Source of the DNA: Saprospiraceae bacterium
GTDB taxonomy: Bacteria > Bacteroidota > Bacteroidia > Chitinophagales > Saprospiraceae
Length of the DNA stretch: 64,000 nucleotides
Direction of reading: 5' to 3'
NCBI GenBank assembly: GCA_019638455.1
Contig: JAHBTU010000002.1
Span: 902,501 to 966,500, forward strand
Within the stretch, counting starts at the first letter, position 1, and each line of letters starts with the position of its first letter. Of the stretch, positions 26,201 through 34,062 are shown in pieces. The notes beneath the pieces are model-generated. The model searched no databases. It saw only the letters and a program-made list of their open reading frames with translations, and was not told where the DNA came from. Made by a program: the position numbers and the translations under genes.

Positions 26201-26689
26201 GAAGTAATACACCTCGTCTTTCCAATGCCACGGCTCGCAATTGTTTGTTGGGCAATTTTCAACATAAAGGTCAATGTCTCGAATGGGCGGGTGGTGCTTG
26301 AAATATCCGCCTACCAAGCCTCCGTACCAACGCCAAGTGTATTCCGTCGCGGAGGCCGAATGAATGCCCACAAAACCGCCGCCCGCCTGAATGTATCGTT
26401 CAAAATCCGCCTCTTGTCGCGGGTCGAGCACTTCGCCATTTGTGTTTAGGAACACGACGGCGGCATATCGTTTCAGGTTTTTTTCGTTGAAATCGTCGGC
26501 ACTTTCCGTCGTGTCTGCCAAGATGCCATTTTCGAGACAAATTTTCACCAGCGCCTCTTTTCCCGCTTCGATGCTCTCGTGGCGGTAGCCCGTTGTTTTT
26601 GAAAAAACAAGCACGCGCGGTGGAGTGTCCCAGTGGGTACAGTTTTGAAACAATGCGCAAACAATAAGTATGGAGATAAGGCGATTCAT
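23237..26689 (-). CDS. Giant lipoprotein: ThuA + PQQ-type sugar dehydrogenase + PKD + cytochrome c + C-terminal sugar-binding-like domain
   Basis: 1,150 residues. An SPII-type signal ends at C19 (ALFQNC). ThuA-like domain about 25-245 (VLVFSKTTGYRHESIEAG, AAVVFLNTNGEVLD). A soluble glucose/sorbosone dehydrogenase-like six-bladed propeller at about 260-700 (EPMEIAQFPDGKIILIERHGQ, GLLGVAIDPHW, RGKILRIKPSDDG). A PKD domain at ~720-815. A c-type haem site C891-x2-C894-H895 (CKSCHAVD). The last ~140 residues resemble CBM6-type modules (FRRVDLTGLKSLVLRLGFG). It is likely an outer-membrane or periplasmic carbohydrate oxidase delivering electrons to its own haem. This architecture is frequent in Bacteroidota and Planctomycetota. 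Alternative ATG at 26731 lacks a signal peptide. Confidence 0.9.
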   Translation of the reverse strand: MNRLISILIVCALFQNCTHWDTPPRVLVFSKTTGYRHESIEAGKEALVKICLENGILADTTESADDFNEKNLKRYAAVVFLNTNGEVLDPRQEADFERYIQAGGGFVGIHSASATEYTWRWYGGLVGGYFKHHPPIRDIDLYVENCPTNNCEPWHWKDEVYYFRSLEPDLEWLLRVKDDAADEAPHPLAWRHEYDGGRAFYTALGHIPASYSAPVFQRHLLDGLRYAIGKNRPLDYGRCRTQRAPDPTRFVKTVVASDLHEPMEIAQFPDGKIILIERHGQIKLFNPTTGLLNTVTKLPVYSEMGDGLLGVAIDPHWHDNRWIYLYYSSLKDSMNQLSRFVFQDDTLDRASETVLLTIPVGHKDCFHAAGSMTFDAEGNLFLATGDNTSPFASDGFAPIDKRQGREAFDAQRSAANTNDLRGKILRIKPSDDGGYVCPAGNLFAKKGLRVKNGTAPDEQQGGRPEIYVMGCRNPFRISYDERRQLLFWGDIGPDAWHSDTARGPMGFDEINRAREAGNYGWPYFVADNQPYRAYDFSTQQSGAFFDPQNPVNDSPNNTGARTLPPAQPAFIWYPYSKIRDFPNVGTGGRNAMAGPVYYCDKYPEATRFPTYFDGKLIIYDWMRNWLMAVTLDSLGDFYRLEPFADSVPLSRPMDMLLDQKSGSLWVLEYGARWYSSNEDARLSRIDYVQGNRHPVAVLEANKTACGAPCEVVFSFSKSKDYDGDKIAYQLDFGDASPLASGSFVPVRLSEKNGQSTTLVGRVQTRGGGLTHIFQKPGVYEAMLTVTDAHGATATARKLISVGNEPPRVWWDLGGRNRSFYRAGDTLHYQLVVDDREDGSLSNDGIAPHAISTSVEYLEKGINPAALAQTPASTAQPEKYAEGKRLVEQSDCKSCHAVDRQINGPSFQAVAERYRNNIAFAVPSIYRKIIYGGGGNWGASYMTPHPQIREEEAIQMSLWILSLGAPPKPVQSLPLAGRYVLAGTTGAYLMKAAYRDRGYQGLPPLEGSETLILRPAMLQAEKCDERNEGVSPHRPFDNDTVVLRDLKHNAWFAFRRVDLTGLKSLVLRLGFGDSAGGLLELRTGSPDGSLLGTLHLAPSDAQRIIFEEMKIALPANRANGCGAYCDLFFVFKNRQEPNRGVVCVDWVRFDW

Positions 26690-26745
26690 CTTCGGAGGGT
26701 GCTGGAATAATGCCCGCGAAAAGTATGACAAGGAACGGGGATTGT

Positions 26746-26753
26746 TACATTTG
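26746..26753 (+). promoter_or_regulatory. -7 box TACATTTG of the bat gene cluster
   Basis: Exact TAnnTTTG match 18 bp upstream of the ATG at 26772, consistent with a short leader. Confidence 0.6.
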
Positions 26754-26771
26754 CCACAACTTGAAGCACAG

Positions 26772-27704
26772 ATGAATCTTCAAAACGCTCTGCTTGCCAT
26801 TTGCCTTCACCTTTTTGTTGCTGCCGCCGCACAAACCAGCGCGAGTGCTATTTTTGACCGAAACACGGTGGAGACGGGCGACACGTTTGTGCTGCGTGTG
26901 CTTGTGGCTGGCGTGAATGCCCAACCCGGCACGGTTGATTTCTCTTCTTGGCGCGAATTGCTGCCCCCTGAAAACATCCTCTCGCAAACTGGCTGGACCC
27001 GCTCCGGCAACCGTTGGATGTGCCAATTCACTTTGATTGCTTTCGATAGCGCCTTGCTGCAACTTCCACCGCTCAAAGTCCCGCTCCGCCTGGGCGACAC
27101 TTTGCGCTCCAACCCGCTCCAACTCACGGTGAAACCCACCTACGCAACCGCCGAACTCAATGAGGCCGAACCTATCCGCGATATATGGCGAGAGCCGACG
27201 CTTTGGGTGGACCATTGGCCTTGGGCAGCGGGTGCTTTGGCAGGCTTGGCGCTGATGATTTGGTTTTGGCGCAGGAGAAAGAAAAGACCCGTTGCCGCGC
27301 CGAGCATCGTGCCACCGCCACCCGTGCCCGTGGTGCCGCCGCATCAGGTGGCTTTACAAAAATTGAATGTTTTGGAGCAAAAACAACCATGGAAACACGG
27401 CCAATTGGAGCCGTTCTACGCCGAGTTGAGCCTTATTGTTAGGGAATATCTGGAAGGGCGGTTCGGCATTCCGGCTCTGGAATCCACCACGCGCGAGATT
27501 TTGCCGTTGTTGAAAACCGTCGGATTCCCCGAAAACCTGCGCGATACGGCTCGCCAAGTGCTGCACGAATCCGACATGACAAAATTTGCCCAACATCCGC
27601 CCCCTGCGCATTTTCACGAAAAAGCCCTGAACATGGCCCGACAACTCATTCTTGCCACCACCCCACGCGACCCATCCATTCGTCCCGGTAATCTACCCAA
27701 GTAA
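26772..27704 (+). CDS. BatD-like membrane protein preceding batA
   Basis: 310 residues: signal peptide (NALLAICLHLFVAAAAQ), an Ig-like periplasmic domain (about 20-145, NTVETGDTFVLRVLVAG), a membrane helix (WPWAAGALAGLALMIWFW, ~163-180), a basic stop-transfer RRRKKRP, a Pro-rich linker, and a cytoplasmic helical domain (WKHGQLEPFYAELSLIVREYLEGRFG). This layout fits the uncharacterised protein found just ahead of batA in Bacteroidota aerotolerance operons (DUF4381- or BatD-like). The usual MoxR ATPase and DUF58 genes are not upstream. It is followed 46 bp later by batA, with a short 'aatcgtcaatcgtaa' repeat between. Confidence 0.75.
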   Translation: MNLQNALLAICLHLFVAAAAQTSASAIFDRNTVETGDTFVLRVLVAGVNAQPGTVDFSSWRELLPPENILSQTGWTRSGNRWMCQFTLIAFDSALLQLPPLKVPLRLGDTLRSNPLQLTVKPTYATAELNEAEPIRDIWREPTLWVDHWPWAAGALAGLALMIWFWRRRKKRPVAAPSIVPPPPVPVVPPHQVALQKLNVLEQKQPWKHGQLEPFYAELSLIVREYLEGRFGIPALESTTREILPLLKTVGFPENLRDTARQVLHESDMTKFAQHPPPAHFHEKALNMARQLILATTPRDPSIRPGNLPK

Positions 27705-27711
27705 TGCCGCC

Positions 27712-27750
27712 CCAATCGTAAATCGTCAATCGCAAAATCGTCAATCGTAA
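27712..27750 (+). repeat. Short tandem 'aatcgtcaatcg(t/c)aaa' repeat before batA
   Basis: About three imperfect copies of a 16-bp unit (AATCGTAAATCGTCAATCGC type) fill the gap directly up to the batA ATG. Confidence 0.6.
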
Positions 27751-28740
27751 ATGTCCTTTGCCCAGCCTTACTGGCTTTTGTTATTGCTCCTGCTGCCCGT
27801 GCTCATGTATATCTATCGCCGCACGGCCAACAAACGCCACGTCGCCCTGCAAGTGTCGCGGCAGGTGGCCATGCGTGGCGTGAAAACTTGGGTGGTATAT
27901 GCGCGAAAATGGATTCAGGCGCTGCGTTGGGTGGTGCTGGCGCTGCTCATCGTGGCCGTCGCTCGGCCACAAAAGGCGTGGCACGAGGAAAAAATAGAAG
28001 CGGAGGCGCTCGACATCATGCTGGCGATGGACCTTTCGCCGAGCATGCTCACCAAAGATTTCTCGCCCGACCGGCTCACCGTGGCCAAGCAAATTGCCAA
28101 CGATTTCGTCAGTCGCCGCCAATACGACCGTTTGGGCTTGGTGGTGTTTTCAGGTGGCGCTTTCACCCAATGCCCGCTCACCAACGACCGCCGCATCTTG
28201 CAGGCGTTCATCAACAATTTGCAAGTAGGCCGCCTGAAAGACGGCTCGGCCATCGGTATGGGCATCGCCACGGCGGTCAACCACTTGAAAGGCTCCGAAG
28301 CCAAGAGCAAAGTTGCCATCGTGTTGACCGACGGCGAGCAAAATGCAGGCGTGGTTGGCCCTATCAAAGCCGCCGAAATCGCCAGCGCGTTGGGGATAAA
28401 GGTCTATACCATTGGGCTGGGTACCGACGGCACGGTGATGTCGCCGACGTTTCAAAATCTGGATGGTTCGTTTGTCTTCGCGGCCCGCACGATGATTTTT
28501 GACACCCAGCTATTGGAGGATGTGGCACGGCTGACCGGGGGCCGATTTTACCGCGCACGCTCCGCTGGCGATTTGCAAGGTATTTATGCCGAAATAGACC
28601 GTTTGGAAAAAACAAAAATCACCACCAGTACGGTGCATCACACCCTCGACCTTTATTTCTGGCTACTCGACGCGGCGTTTTGCCTGTTGGTGCTGGAAAT
28701 GCTGCTCCGATGGGGCCCCCTGCGCGTGATTACCTCATAA
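27751..28740 (+). CDS. batA: BatA: VWA-domain membrane protein
   Basis: 329 residues. Two N-terminal membrane helices (WLLLLLLLPVLMYIY; RWVVLALLIVAVARP), then a von Willebrand A domain with the MIDAS motif DLSPSM (DxSxS), the distal TDGEQN, and a final C-terminal helix (YFWLLDAAFCLLVLEMLL). Bat proteins are linked to aerotolerance and envelope stress in Bacteroides and Leptospira, where BatA and BatB form complexes with TPR protein BatC. The domain probably lies in the periplasm between the helices. Confidence 0.9.
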   Translation: MSFAQPYWLLLLLLLPVLMYIYRRTANKRHVALQVSRQVAMRGVKTWVVYARKWIQALRWVVLALLIVAVARPQKAWHEEKIEAEALDIMLAMDLSPSMLTKDFSPDRLTVAKQIANDFVSRRQYDRLGLVVFSGGAFTQCPLTNDRRILQAFINNLQVGRLKDGSAIGMGIATAVNHLKGSEAKSKVAIVLTDGEQNAGVVGPIKAAEIASALGIKVYTIGLGTDGTVMSPTFQNLDGSFVFAARTMIFDTQLLEDVARLTGGRFYRARSAGDLQGIYAEIDRLEKTKITTSTVHHTLDLYFWLLDAAFCLLVLEMLLRWGPLRVITS

Positions 28741-28774
28741 CTTTTATACACCCCCTCAACCTCTCTCAACAACC

Positions 28775-29758
28775 ATGTTTCGATTTGAAAATCCAATACT
28801 CCTTCATTTGCTGTGGGCCGTTGCCTTACAGGCGTTTTTGCTATGGGTTTATTGGCGGTGGCGACAGCAGACCTTGCAGCGGCTCGGTTCGCCCGCTTTG
28901 GCACAGCGACTCATGTTGGGCTTTTCCAAAAAACGCTTTTGGGTAAAAAATGCGCTGTTTGCGGCAGCGGTAGCATTGGTGGCCATCGCCATTGCCAATC
29001 CACAACAAGCCGTGCGACGCACCCCTCCGCCGCAACAAAGCGCGGATGTGCTGATTGCCCTCGACATTTCGCAAAGCATGCTGGCACAAGATGCCAAGCC
29101 CAGCCGATTGGAGCAGGCCAAGCGCCTCATTCTGCAATTGGCGGAGGCACTCAAAGGCGAAAGGCTTGGCCTGATTTTTTTTGCCGGAAATGCCTACATC
29201 CAAATGCCGCTCTCCACAGATGTGGAATCGTTGATGTTGTTTGCTCGCAATGCCAGCACTCAATTCATCACCGACCAAGGCACCGACATCGGTGCGGCAA
29301 TTGATTTGGGTGCCCGCTTGTTCAGCTCGGCTTCGCCGGCGGGCCGTGCCTTGCTCTTGATTTCAGACGGGGAACACCACGAGGCCGATTTGCTCGCTCG
29401 TGCCAGCAAGGCCCGTTCGGAGGGCATCACCTTGCATACCGTTTGCGTGGGTTCGGCTTCCAATGCGACCATCCCGCTTCCCAATGGTGGCCTGAAGCGC
29501 GACTTCACAGGTCAGGTGGTGCGCACCAATGCGAACCCGGCGTTGCTGCGCGATATCGCCAAGGCTGGTGGCGGCCTGACACTCAACGCTGATGATGGGA
29601 GGGCTGTGAGTACTTTGACCGACGAGGTGAGGAAATTGCAAAAAACCACTGTGGAAGCGCGAGCCTACACCGAGCATGTCTCCTATTTCCATTGGTTGGT
29701 GTTGCTTGCGCTGCTATTGCTGGTCGTGGAAGAATGGGTGTGGTGGCAAAAAAGTTAG
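28775..29758 (+). CDS. batB: BatB: VWA-domain membrane protein
   Basis: 327 residues, a paralogue of BatA with the same topology. Helices LHLLWAVALQAFLLWVYW and FAAAVALVAIAIANP precede a VWA domain with MIDAS DISQSM, then LLISDGEHHEADLL and a C-terminal helix (LVLLALLLLVVEEWVWW). It starts 34 bp after batA. Downstream the expected close link to batC is broken by a 0.5-kb repeat element. Confidence 0.9.
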   Translation: MFRFENPILLHLLWAVALQAFLLWVYWRWRQQTLQRLGSPALAQRLMLGFSKKRFWVKNALFAAAVALVAIAIANPQQAVRRTPPPQQSADVLIALDISQSMLAQDAKPSRLEQAKRLILQLAEALKGERLGLIFFAGNAYIQMPLSTDVESLMLFARNASTQFITDQGTDIGAAIDLGARLFSSASPAGRALLLISDGEHHEADLLARASKARSEGITLHTVCVGSASNATIPLPNGGLKRDFTGQVVRTNANPALLRDIAKAGGGLTLNADDGRAVSTLTDEVRKLQKTTVEARAYTEHVSYFHWLVLLALLLLVVEEWVWWQKS

Positions 29759-29799
29759 TGATGCAAAATCTGCTGATTTGCGTTGACTATATCACAACC

Positions 29800-30281
29800 A
29801 CACTACTGGACATTAAGTCAACGAGCATATTACTTTGCGTCTTTGCGCCTTAGTGGCAAAATTGAAAATGCCCGGTAGCGTGGCCACAAAGACACAAAGG
29901 CACAAAATGCCGCAAGTCAACGAGCATATTACTTTGCGTCTTTGTGCCTTCGTGGCAAAATTGAAAATGCCCGGTAGCGTGGCCACAAAGACACAAAGGC
30001 GCAAAATGCCGCAAGTCAACGAGCATATTACTTTGCGTCTTTGTGCCTTCGTGGCAAAATTGAAAATGCCCGGTAGCGTGGCCACAAAGACACAAAGGCG
30101 CAAAATGCCGCAAGTCAACGAGCATATTACTTTGCGTCTTTGTGCCTTCGTGGCAAATTTGAAAATGCCCGGTAGCGTGGCCACAAAGACACAAAGGCGC
30201 AAAATGCCGCAAGTCAACGAGCATATTACTTTGCGTCTTTGTGCCTTCGTGGCAAATTTGAAAATGCCCGGTAGCAGTATG
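29800..30281 (-). mobile_element. TIR-bounded tandem 99-bp palindrome element, copy 2, between batB and batC
   Basis: Reverse-orientation relative of 12550-13060. The left end ACACTACTGGACATTAAG and right end CCCGGTAGCAGTATG show the same inverted termini (CTAC[T/C]GG[A/G]CATT). The 10-bp direct repeat TATCACAACC flanks it (29790-29799, 30282-30291). The interior holds about five 99-bp units; the first is shortened. The units differ mainly in cacaaaatgc/gcaaaatgc and fully conserve the palindromic arms. Not regarded as coding. Confidence 0.85.
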
Positions 30282-30340
30282 TATCACAACCTGTCTTGAA
30301 ATATAGGAATTATCACATTGACAATTATCAAATTACATTC

Positions 30341-31015
30341 TTGAAAAACGCACTGTCTCGACATCTTGTCATCGCTGCGTTGTCGCTATGCCCGGCAGCA
30401 TCGCTCGCCCAGTCAGCCCATCGGCAAATGCGCGAAGGCGACCGCCACTACGACAAAAAATCGTGGAGCGCGGCAGAGGAAGCCTATCGAAAAGCGACAC
30501 CAAGCGCATCGGCTTGGCACAACGCCGGCAATGCTGCCTACCAACAAGGCAAGTATGAGGTGGCCGCCGAATCGTTCAAAAAAGCCGCCGCCGCCGCTAC
30601 CCCCGAAGCACGCTCGGCAGCATTTTTCAATTTGGGAAATGCCTATCTGCAACAAGGGAAATACGCGGAAGCCATTGCCGCTTATGAAAAAAGCCTGCGT
30701 CAGCAGCCCAACCGCTTCGATGCCAAAAAGAACCTGCAAATCGCCAAAAAGAAACTGAAGGAACAGGAGGAGCCGCCGCCACCGCCGCCGCCTCAAAAAA
30801 CACCCCCGCCGCCGCCGCCACCCAAGCCTCAACGCAACTATCTCGACCAAGCCCAGCAACCCCTCAAGAAAGAGGAACCTTCCGCAGGCCTCTCCCCCGA
30901 CGCGGCCAAGCATATCCTACAAACGCTCGTAGTGCCCGATGAAGAAAAAAGCGCCCGTGATTACCGCACCCTCGCGCCTTCCACCAAGCCTTCGCGAGTG
31001 AAGAAGGATTGGTAG
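30341..31015 (+). CDS. batC: BatC-like TPR protein (non-ATG start)
   Basis: About 224 residues. A signal peptide (KNALSRHLVIAALSLCPAASLAQ) is followed by TPR units (AHRQMREGDRHYDKKSWSAAE; ASAWHNAGNAAYQQGKYEVAA; SAAFFNLGNAYLQQGKYAEA) and a Pro-rich linker with runs of seven prolines. The C-terminus (ARDYRTLAPSTKPSRVKKDW) resembles the short conserved tail of BatC. No ATG is available: TTG at 30341 gives an ideal signal peptide, while TTG at 30296 adds 15 unlikely residues. The repeat element ends 49 bp upstream. batD and batE are absent downstream. Confidence 0.8.
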   Translation: MKNALSRHLVIAALSLCPAASLAQSAHRQMREGDRHYDKKSWSAAEEAYRKATPSASAWHNAGNAAYQQGKYEVAAESFKKAAAAATPEARSAAFFNLGNAYLQQGKYAEAIAAYEKSLRQQPNRFDAKKNLQIAKKKLKEQEEPPPPPPPQKTPPPPPPPKPQRNYLDQAQQPLKKEEPSAGLSPDAAKHILQTLVVPDEEKSARDYRTLAPSTKPSRVKKDW

Positions 31016-31049
31016 TGGTGCCAATCTTCTGGTTGGCCGAACGTTGCGT

Positions 31050-31074
31050 GCCAACCGGAAGGTTGGCGTTACCA
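31050..31074 (+). repeat. Short inverted repeat 'ccaacc(g/a)gaaggttgg'
   Basis: CCAACCGGAAGGTTGGCGTTACCAC here recurs as CCAACCAGAAGGTTGGCATCAC at about 31528-31549, on either side of MITE copy 2. Each is an imperfect palindrome. Confidence 0.55.
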
Positions 31075-31178
31075 CGAAAAAATCTCGTAATCCTCCGCCT
31101 TTTCTGCCGATGTTGGCGTCCCTGCCAACAGCAAACGGCGGAGCGAGTGGTCAAGCCCGAGTACTCATCCCGTTATAT

Positions 31179-31342
31179 TAGACTTGTTGCGGTGGAGGCC
31201 TTTGGCGAAGGGAAAGCCCTTTTTCCGACTGGCTTTGTTAAATTTTTCGCCGAATATGCCCGGTTTCGACTGCAAAATTTGCCTTGCCAGTCGAAAAAAT
31301 GACAATCCCCTTCACTCAAAGCCCTCCACCGCAACAAGTCTA
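31179..31342 (+). repeat. 164-bp MITE-like palindromic element, copy 2
   Basis: Starts TAGACTTGTTGCGGTGGAGG and ends CCACCGCAACAAGTCTA. It is the reverse complement of the element at 418-581 with few substitutions, and the same length. A TA lies at each end. Confidence 0.88.
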
Positions 31343-31417
31343 TTTTGCTGGCGAGGATGCCAACGAAGGCATCAATCTCGCAACCCTCCGCCTTCTAACG
31401 AAATTTGTAACCATTCA

Positions 31418-31462
31418 GACAGGGGCAGCGCCCGAAACACATTCCGGGACGCTGCCCCTGCT
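31418..31462. repeat. Inverted repeat AGGGGCAGCG...CGCTGCCCCT
   Basis: Ten-bp arms plus an inner CCG/CGG pairing form a long hairpin between the MITE and the end of the MFS gene. The rest of 31343-31545 holds no gene I can recognise. Confidence 0.65.
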
Positions 31463-31545
31463 CAAGTAGTTGCCGAAAGTGTTTACAAATTTTTACCACG
31501 ACGCCATTTTTTACCGCCGTCAGCGCGCCAACCAGAAGGTTGGCA

Positions 31546-32784
31546 TCACTTTCTGATTTCCTCAAAATCCAACTTCCTCAACTGCGCCGCTCGCCACCAA
31601 GTAAAGACCGCAATCAGAATCGTCATCGTGCCGCCAAAAACCACCGAAGGCACCGTGCCCATCAGTTTGGCCGTCAGCCCACTCTCGAAGGCCCCGATTT
31701 CGTTGGATGAGGTGACAAAAATCGAATTGACCGACGACACGCGCCCTTTCATGTGCTCAGGGGTGAGGTGTTGCATCAGCGACGAGCGCACATACACACT
31801 CACCGCATCGAACACGCCTGCCAAAAACAGGAAGAAAAACGACAGCCAAAACAACCGCGACAACCCAAACCCAATGATGCACACGCCAAACCCTGCCACA
31901 CAGGCGAGCATCAATTTGCCCGCGCCTTTCCCCAAAGGCCGGTGAGCGATAACGAACGCCATGCCGATGGCACCCAGCGACATCGCCGCCCGCAAAATGC
32001 CCAAGCCTTCCGGCCCCACTTTCAGAATATCTTTGGCAAATACCGGCAACAACGCCACCGCTCCCCCAAACAGCACAGCGAACAAATCAAGCGCGATGGC
32101 GGCGATAAGCAATTGATTGCTAAAGACGAAGTGCAAACCCGCCTTGATGCGTTCCACCGCAGGCTCCGAATGGTCGGTAGTCGGCACAGGGCGTGGCGCG
32201 ATTTGAAACACAAAAATCAAGGCGAGCAGACAAAGCACGCTCATCACGCTAAAAGTGAACGACACCCCAGCAAAACCGTATAATATGCCACCCAGCCCCA
32301 GCCCCGTGATGCTGGCCACCTCCCAGGTGCTGCTGTTCCAAGCGATAGCGTTGGGCAATAATTTTCGGTCAACCAATTGAGGCAAAAAGGCAAAATTTGT
32401 CGGGCTAAAAAAACCCCTTGCGATGCCCGTGCAAAATATGACCGAATAAATGCCCGCCAACAGGGTCGCCTGGGGCAGGGAATCTCGCCAAGCGGCTAAA
32501 GTCAACAACCCAACGGAACAAAGGAAAAGCGTAAGGATGCAACCAATCAGGATGTTGCGCCGATTATACTTATCCGCCAAGTGTCCCGCCCAAAGGCTGA
32601 TACCGATGGCAGGGATTGCCTCTGCCAGCCCTATGAACCCCAACATCAGCGGGTCGTTGGTGAGGTCATAGACGAAGTAGCCGACTGAAACCGACATGAT
32701 TTGGATGGCCAGCGTGGTCATCATCCGCATGGCGAGAAAGCGGCGGTAGTCGGGGATGCGCAGGGCAGCGTAAGCGTCTGTCAA
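31546..32784 (-). CDS. MFS transporter (EntS/MFS_3-like efflux)
   Basis: 412 residues with about 12 hydrophobic segments. The MFS signature between helices 2 and 3 is GHLADKYNRRNILIG. The protein begins ALRIPDYRRFLAMRMM, the usual start of MFS_3 (enterobactin exporter-like) members. The TTG at 32784 is chosen because an ATG 18 codons downstream would remove the conserved start. Substrate unknown; efflux of siderophores or drugs is typical of the family. A short 'gttgaggcgttgaggt' repeat lies just upstream. Confidence 0.85.
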   Translation of the reverse strand: MTDAYAALRIPDYRRFLAMRMMTTLAIQIMSVSVGYFVYDLTNDPLMLGFIGLAEAIPAIGISLWAGHLADKYNRRNILIGCILTLFLCSVGLLTLAAWRDSLPQATLLAGIYSVIFCTGIARGFFSPTNFAFLPQLVDRKLLPNAIAWNSSTWEVASITGLGLGGILYGFAGVSFTFSVMSVLCLLALIFVFQIAPRPVPTTDHSEPAVERIKAGLHFVFSNQLLIAAIALDLFAVLFGGAVALLPVFAKDILKVGPEGLGILRAAMSLGAIGMAFVIAHRPLGKGAGKLMLACVAGFGVCIIGFGLSRLFWLSFFFLFLAGVFDAVSVYVRSSLMQHLTPEHMKGRVSSVNSIFVTSSNEIGAFESGLTAKLMGTVPSVVFGGTMTILIAVFTWWRAAQLRKLDFEEIRK

Positions 32785-32787
32785 AAT

Positions 32788-32820
32788 TGTTGAGGCGTTG
32801 AGGTGTTGAGGCGTTGAGAT
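32788..32820. repeat. Short tandem 'gttgaggcgttgaggt' repeat
   Basis: Four copies of a GTTGAGG(C/T) 8-9 bp unit lie between the divergent MFS and fabG genes. Confidence 0.6.
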
Positions 32821-32962
32821 ATTGGCGCAAAAGAACGAAAGGCTTGTGTTGGAAGTTCAAAAGCAGGCATTTTTCTCAATGCTATCAGAATTAAATCAGA
32901 TTTCCCAACTTTGCCCGTTCGGACAAATCACCAAATCCACCATTCAACACATCCACCACAAC

Positions 32963-33703
32963 ATGAAATTACTCGAAGGAAAAGTTGCTCTCATCACAGG
33001 CGGCTCGCGTGGCATCGGTGAGGCGCTGGTGCGCAAATTCGCCGAACATGGCGCAACGGTCGCGTTCACCTACGTCTCGGCTTCCTCCAAGGAACGCTCG
33101 GAAAAACTCGCCGCCGAATTGGGCGCCAAAGTCAAAGCCTACCAAAGCGACGCGGGCGACTACGCCCAAGCCGAGGCCCTTGTAGGCGAAGTCGTAAAGG
33201 ACTTTGGCAAGTTGGATGTGTTGATTAACAACGCAGGCATCACCCGCGACACGCTTATGCTCCGCATGACCGAGCAACAATGGGACGAGGTGATTCAAAC
33301 CAACCTCAAATCAGTGTTCAACCTCACCAAACACGCCCTCAAACCCATGATACGCGCCGGCGGCAGCATCATCAACATGAGCTCCGTCGTGGGTGTGTTC
33401 GGGCAGGCCGGGCAAGCCAACTATGCCGCTTCCAAGGCGGGTATCATAGGCTTCTCCAAATCCATCGCGAAGGAATACGGCTCACGGGGGCTTCGCTGCA
33501 ACGCCATCGCGCCCGGCTTCATCGCCACCGAAATGACCGACGCGCTCGACGAAAAAACGAAGGAGGGCTATCTCAGCGCCATACCCATGAAGCGTTTTGG
33601 CTCTGGCGACGACGTGGCGAATGCCTGCGTTTTTCTCGCTTCCGACATGGGCGCCTACATCAGCGGTCAGGTGATTTCGGTGTGCGGGGCATTAAATTGT
33701 TGA
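32963..33703 (+). CDS. fabG: 3-oxoacyl-[ACP] reductase
   Basis: 246 residues of the classical SDR fold. TGGSRGIGEALVRKFAE is the NADPH loop, NNAGITRDTLMLRM the NNAG motif, MSSVVGVFGQAGQANYAASKAG the Ser-Tyr-Lys catalytic set, and APGFIATEMTDAL the PG motif. These match FabG closely, including ITRDTLMLRM. It reduces 3-oxoacyl-ACP in fatty acid elongation. It is not within a fab cluster. ATG at 32963 directly precedes the conserved KLLEGKVALITGG. Confidence 0.94.
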   Translation: MKLLEGKVALITGGSRGIGEALVRKFAEHGATVAFTYVSASSKERSEKLAAELGAKVKAYQSDAGDYAQAEALVGEVVKDFGKLDVLINNAGITRDTLMLRMTEQQWDEVIQTNLKSVFNLTKHALKPMIRAGGSIINMSSVVGVFGQAGQANYAASKAGIIGFSKSIAKEYGSRGLRCNAIAPGFIATEMTDALDEKTKEGYLSAIPMKRFGSGDDVANACVFLASDMGAYISGQVISVCGALNC

Positions 33704-33756
33704 ATCTGACCGCCAATTGCCCGCAAATACCAAAATTGTTTTTTCCCCTGCAAAAT

Positions 33757-33936
33757 TATACCCAGATTAAAGAGGATTTGAACCTGCCGGTTGGCAAGGC
33801 AGGGATTTCCTTGATTGATTTCCATGATTTCCAAAGGATTGCGAGTACCGTTCGTTCAAAACCACCTTGTCAGACCCTGTACTCAGGGGCTTGCCCGGCT
33901 AAGCAAAGCGGACGGGGCTGATTTGCGTTGGCTATA
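33757..33936 (+). repeat. ~180-bp repeat family, copy 1 (full)
   Basis: Begins TATACCCAGATTAAAGAGG and ends GCGTTGGCTATA. About 90% identical by eye to 46940-47117, and to 61214-61394 in reverse. It has no open frame conserved among copies. Both ends carry TATA. Confidence 0.85.
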
Positions 33937-33956
33937 ACCCACGCCACATAGCGTTC

Positions 33957-34033
33957 CTCCACCCTCTACCTTCCACCCTCCACCCTCTACCTTCCACCCT
34001 CCACCCTCTACCTTCCACCCTCCACCCTCTACC
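33957..34033 (+). repeat. 21-bp minisatellite, left half
   Basis: Tandem units of TTCCACCCTCCACCCTCTACC. It continues in register at 35375 after the IS, so the IS split one array. Confidence 0.85.
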
Positions 34034-34062
34034 TGACCCGTCCTAAAAAAAGTTTACAAATG

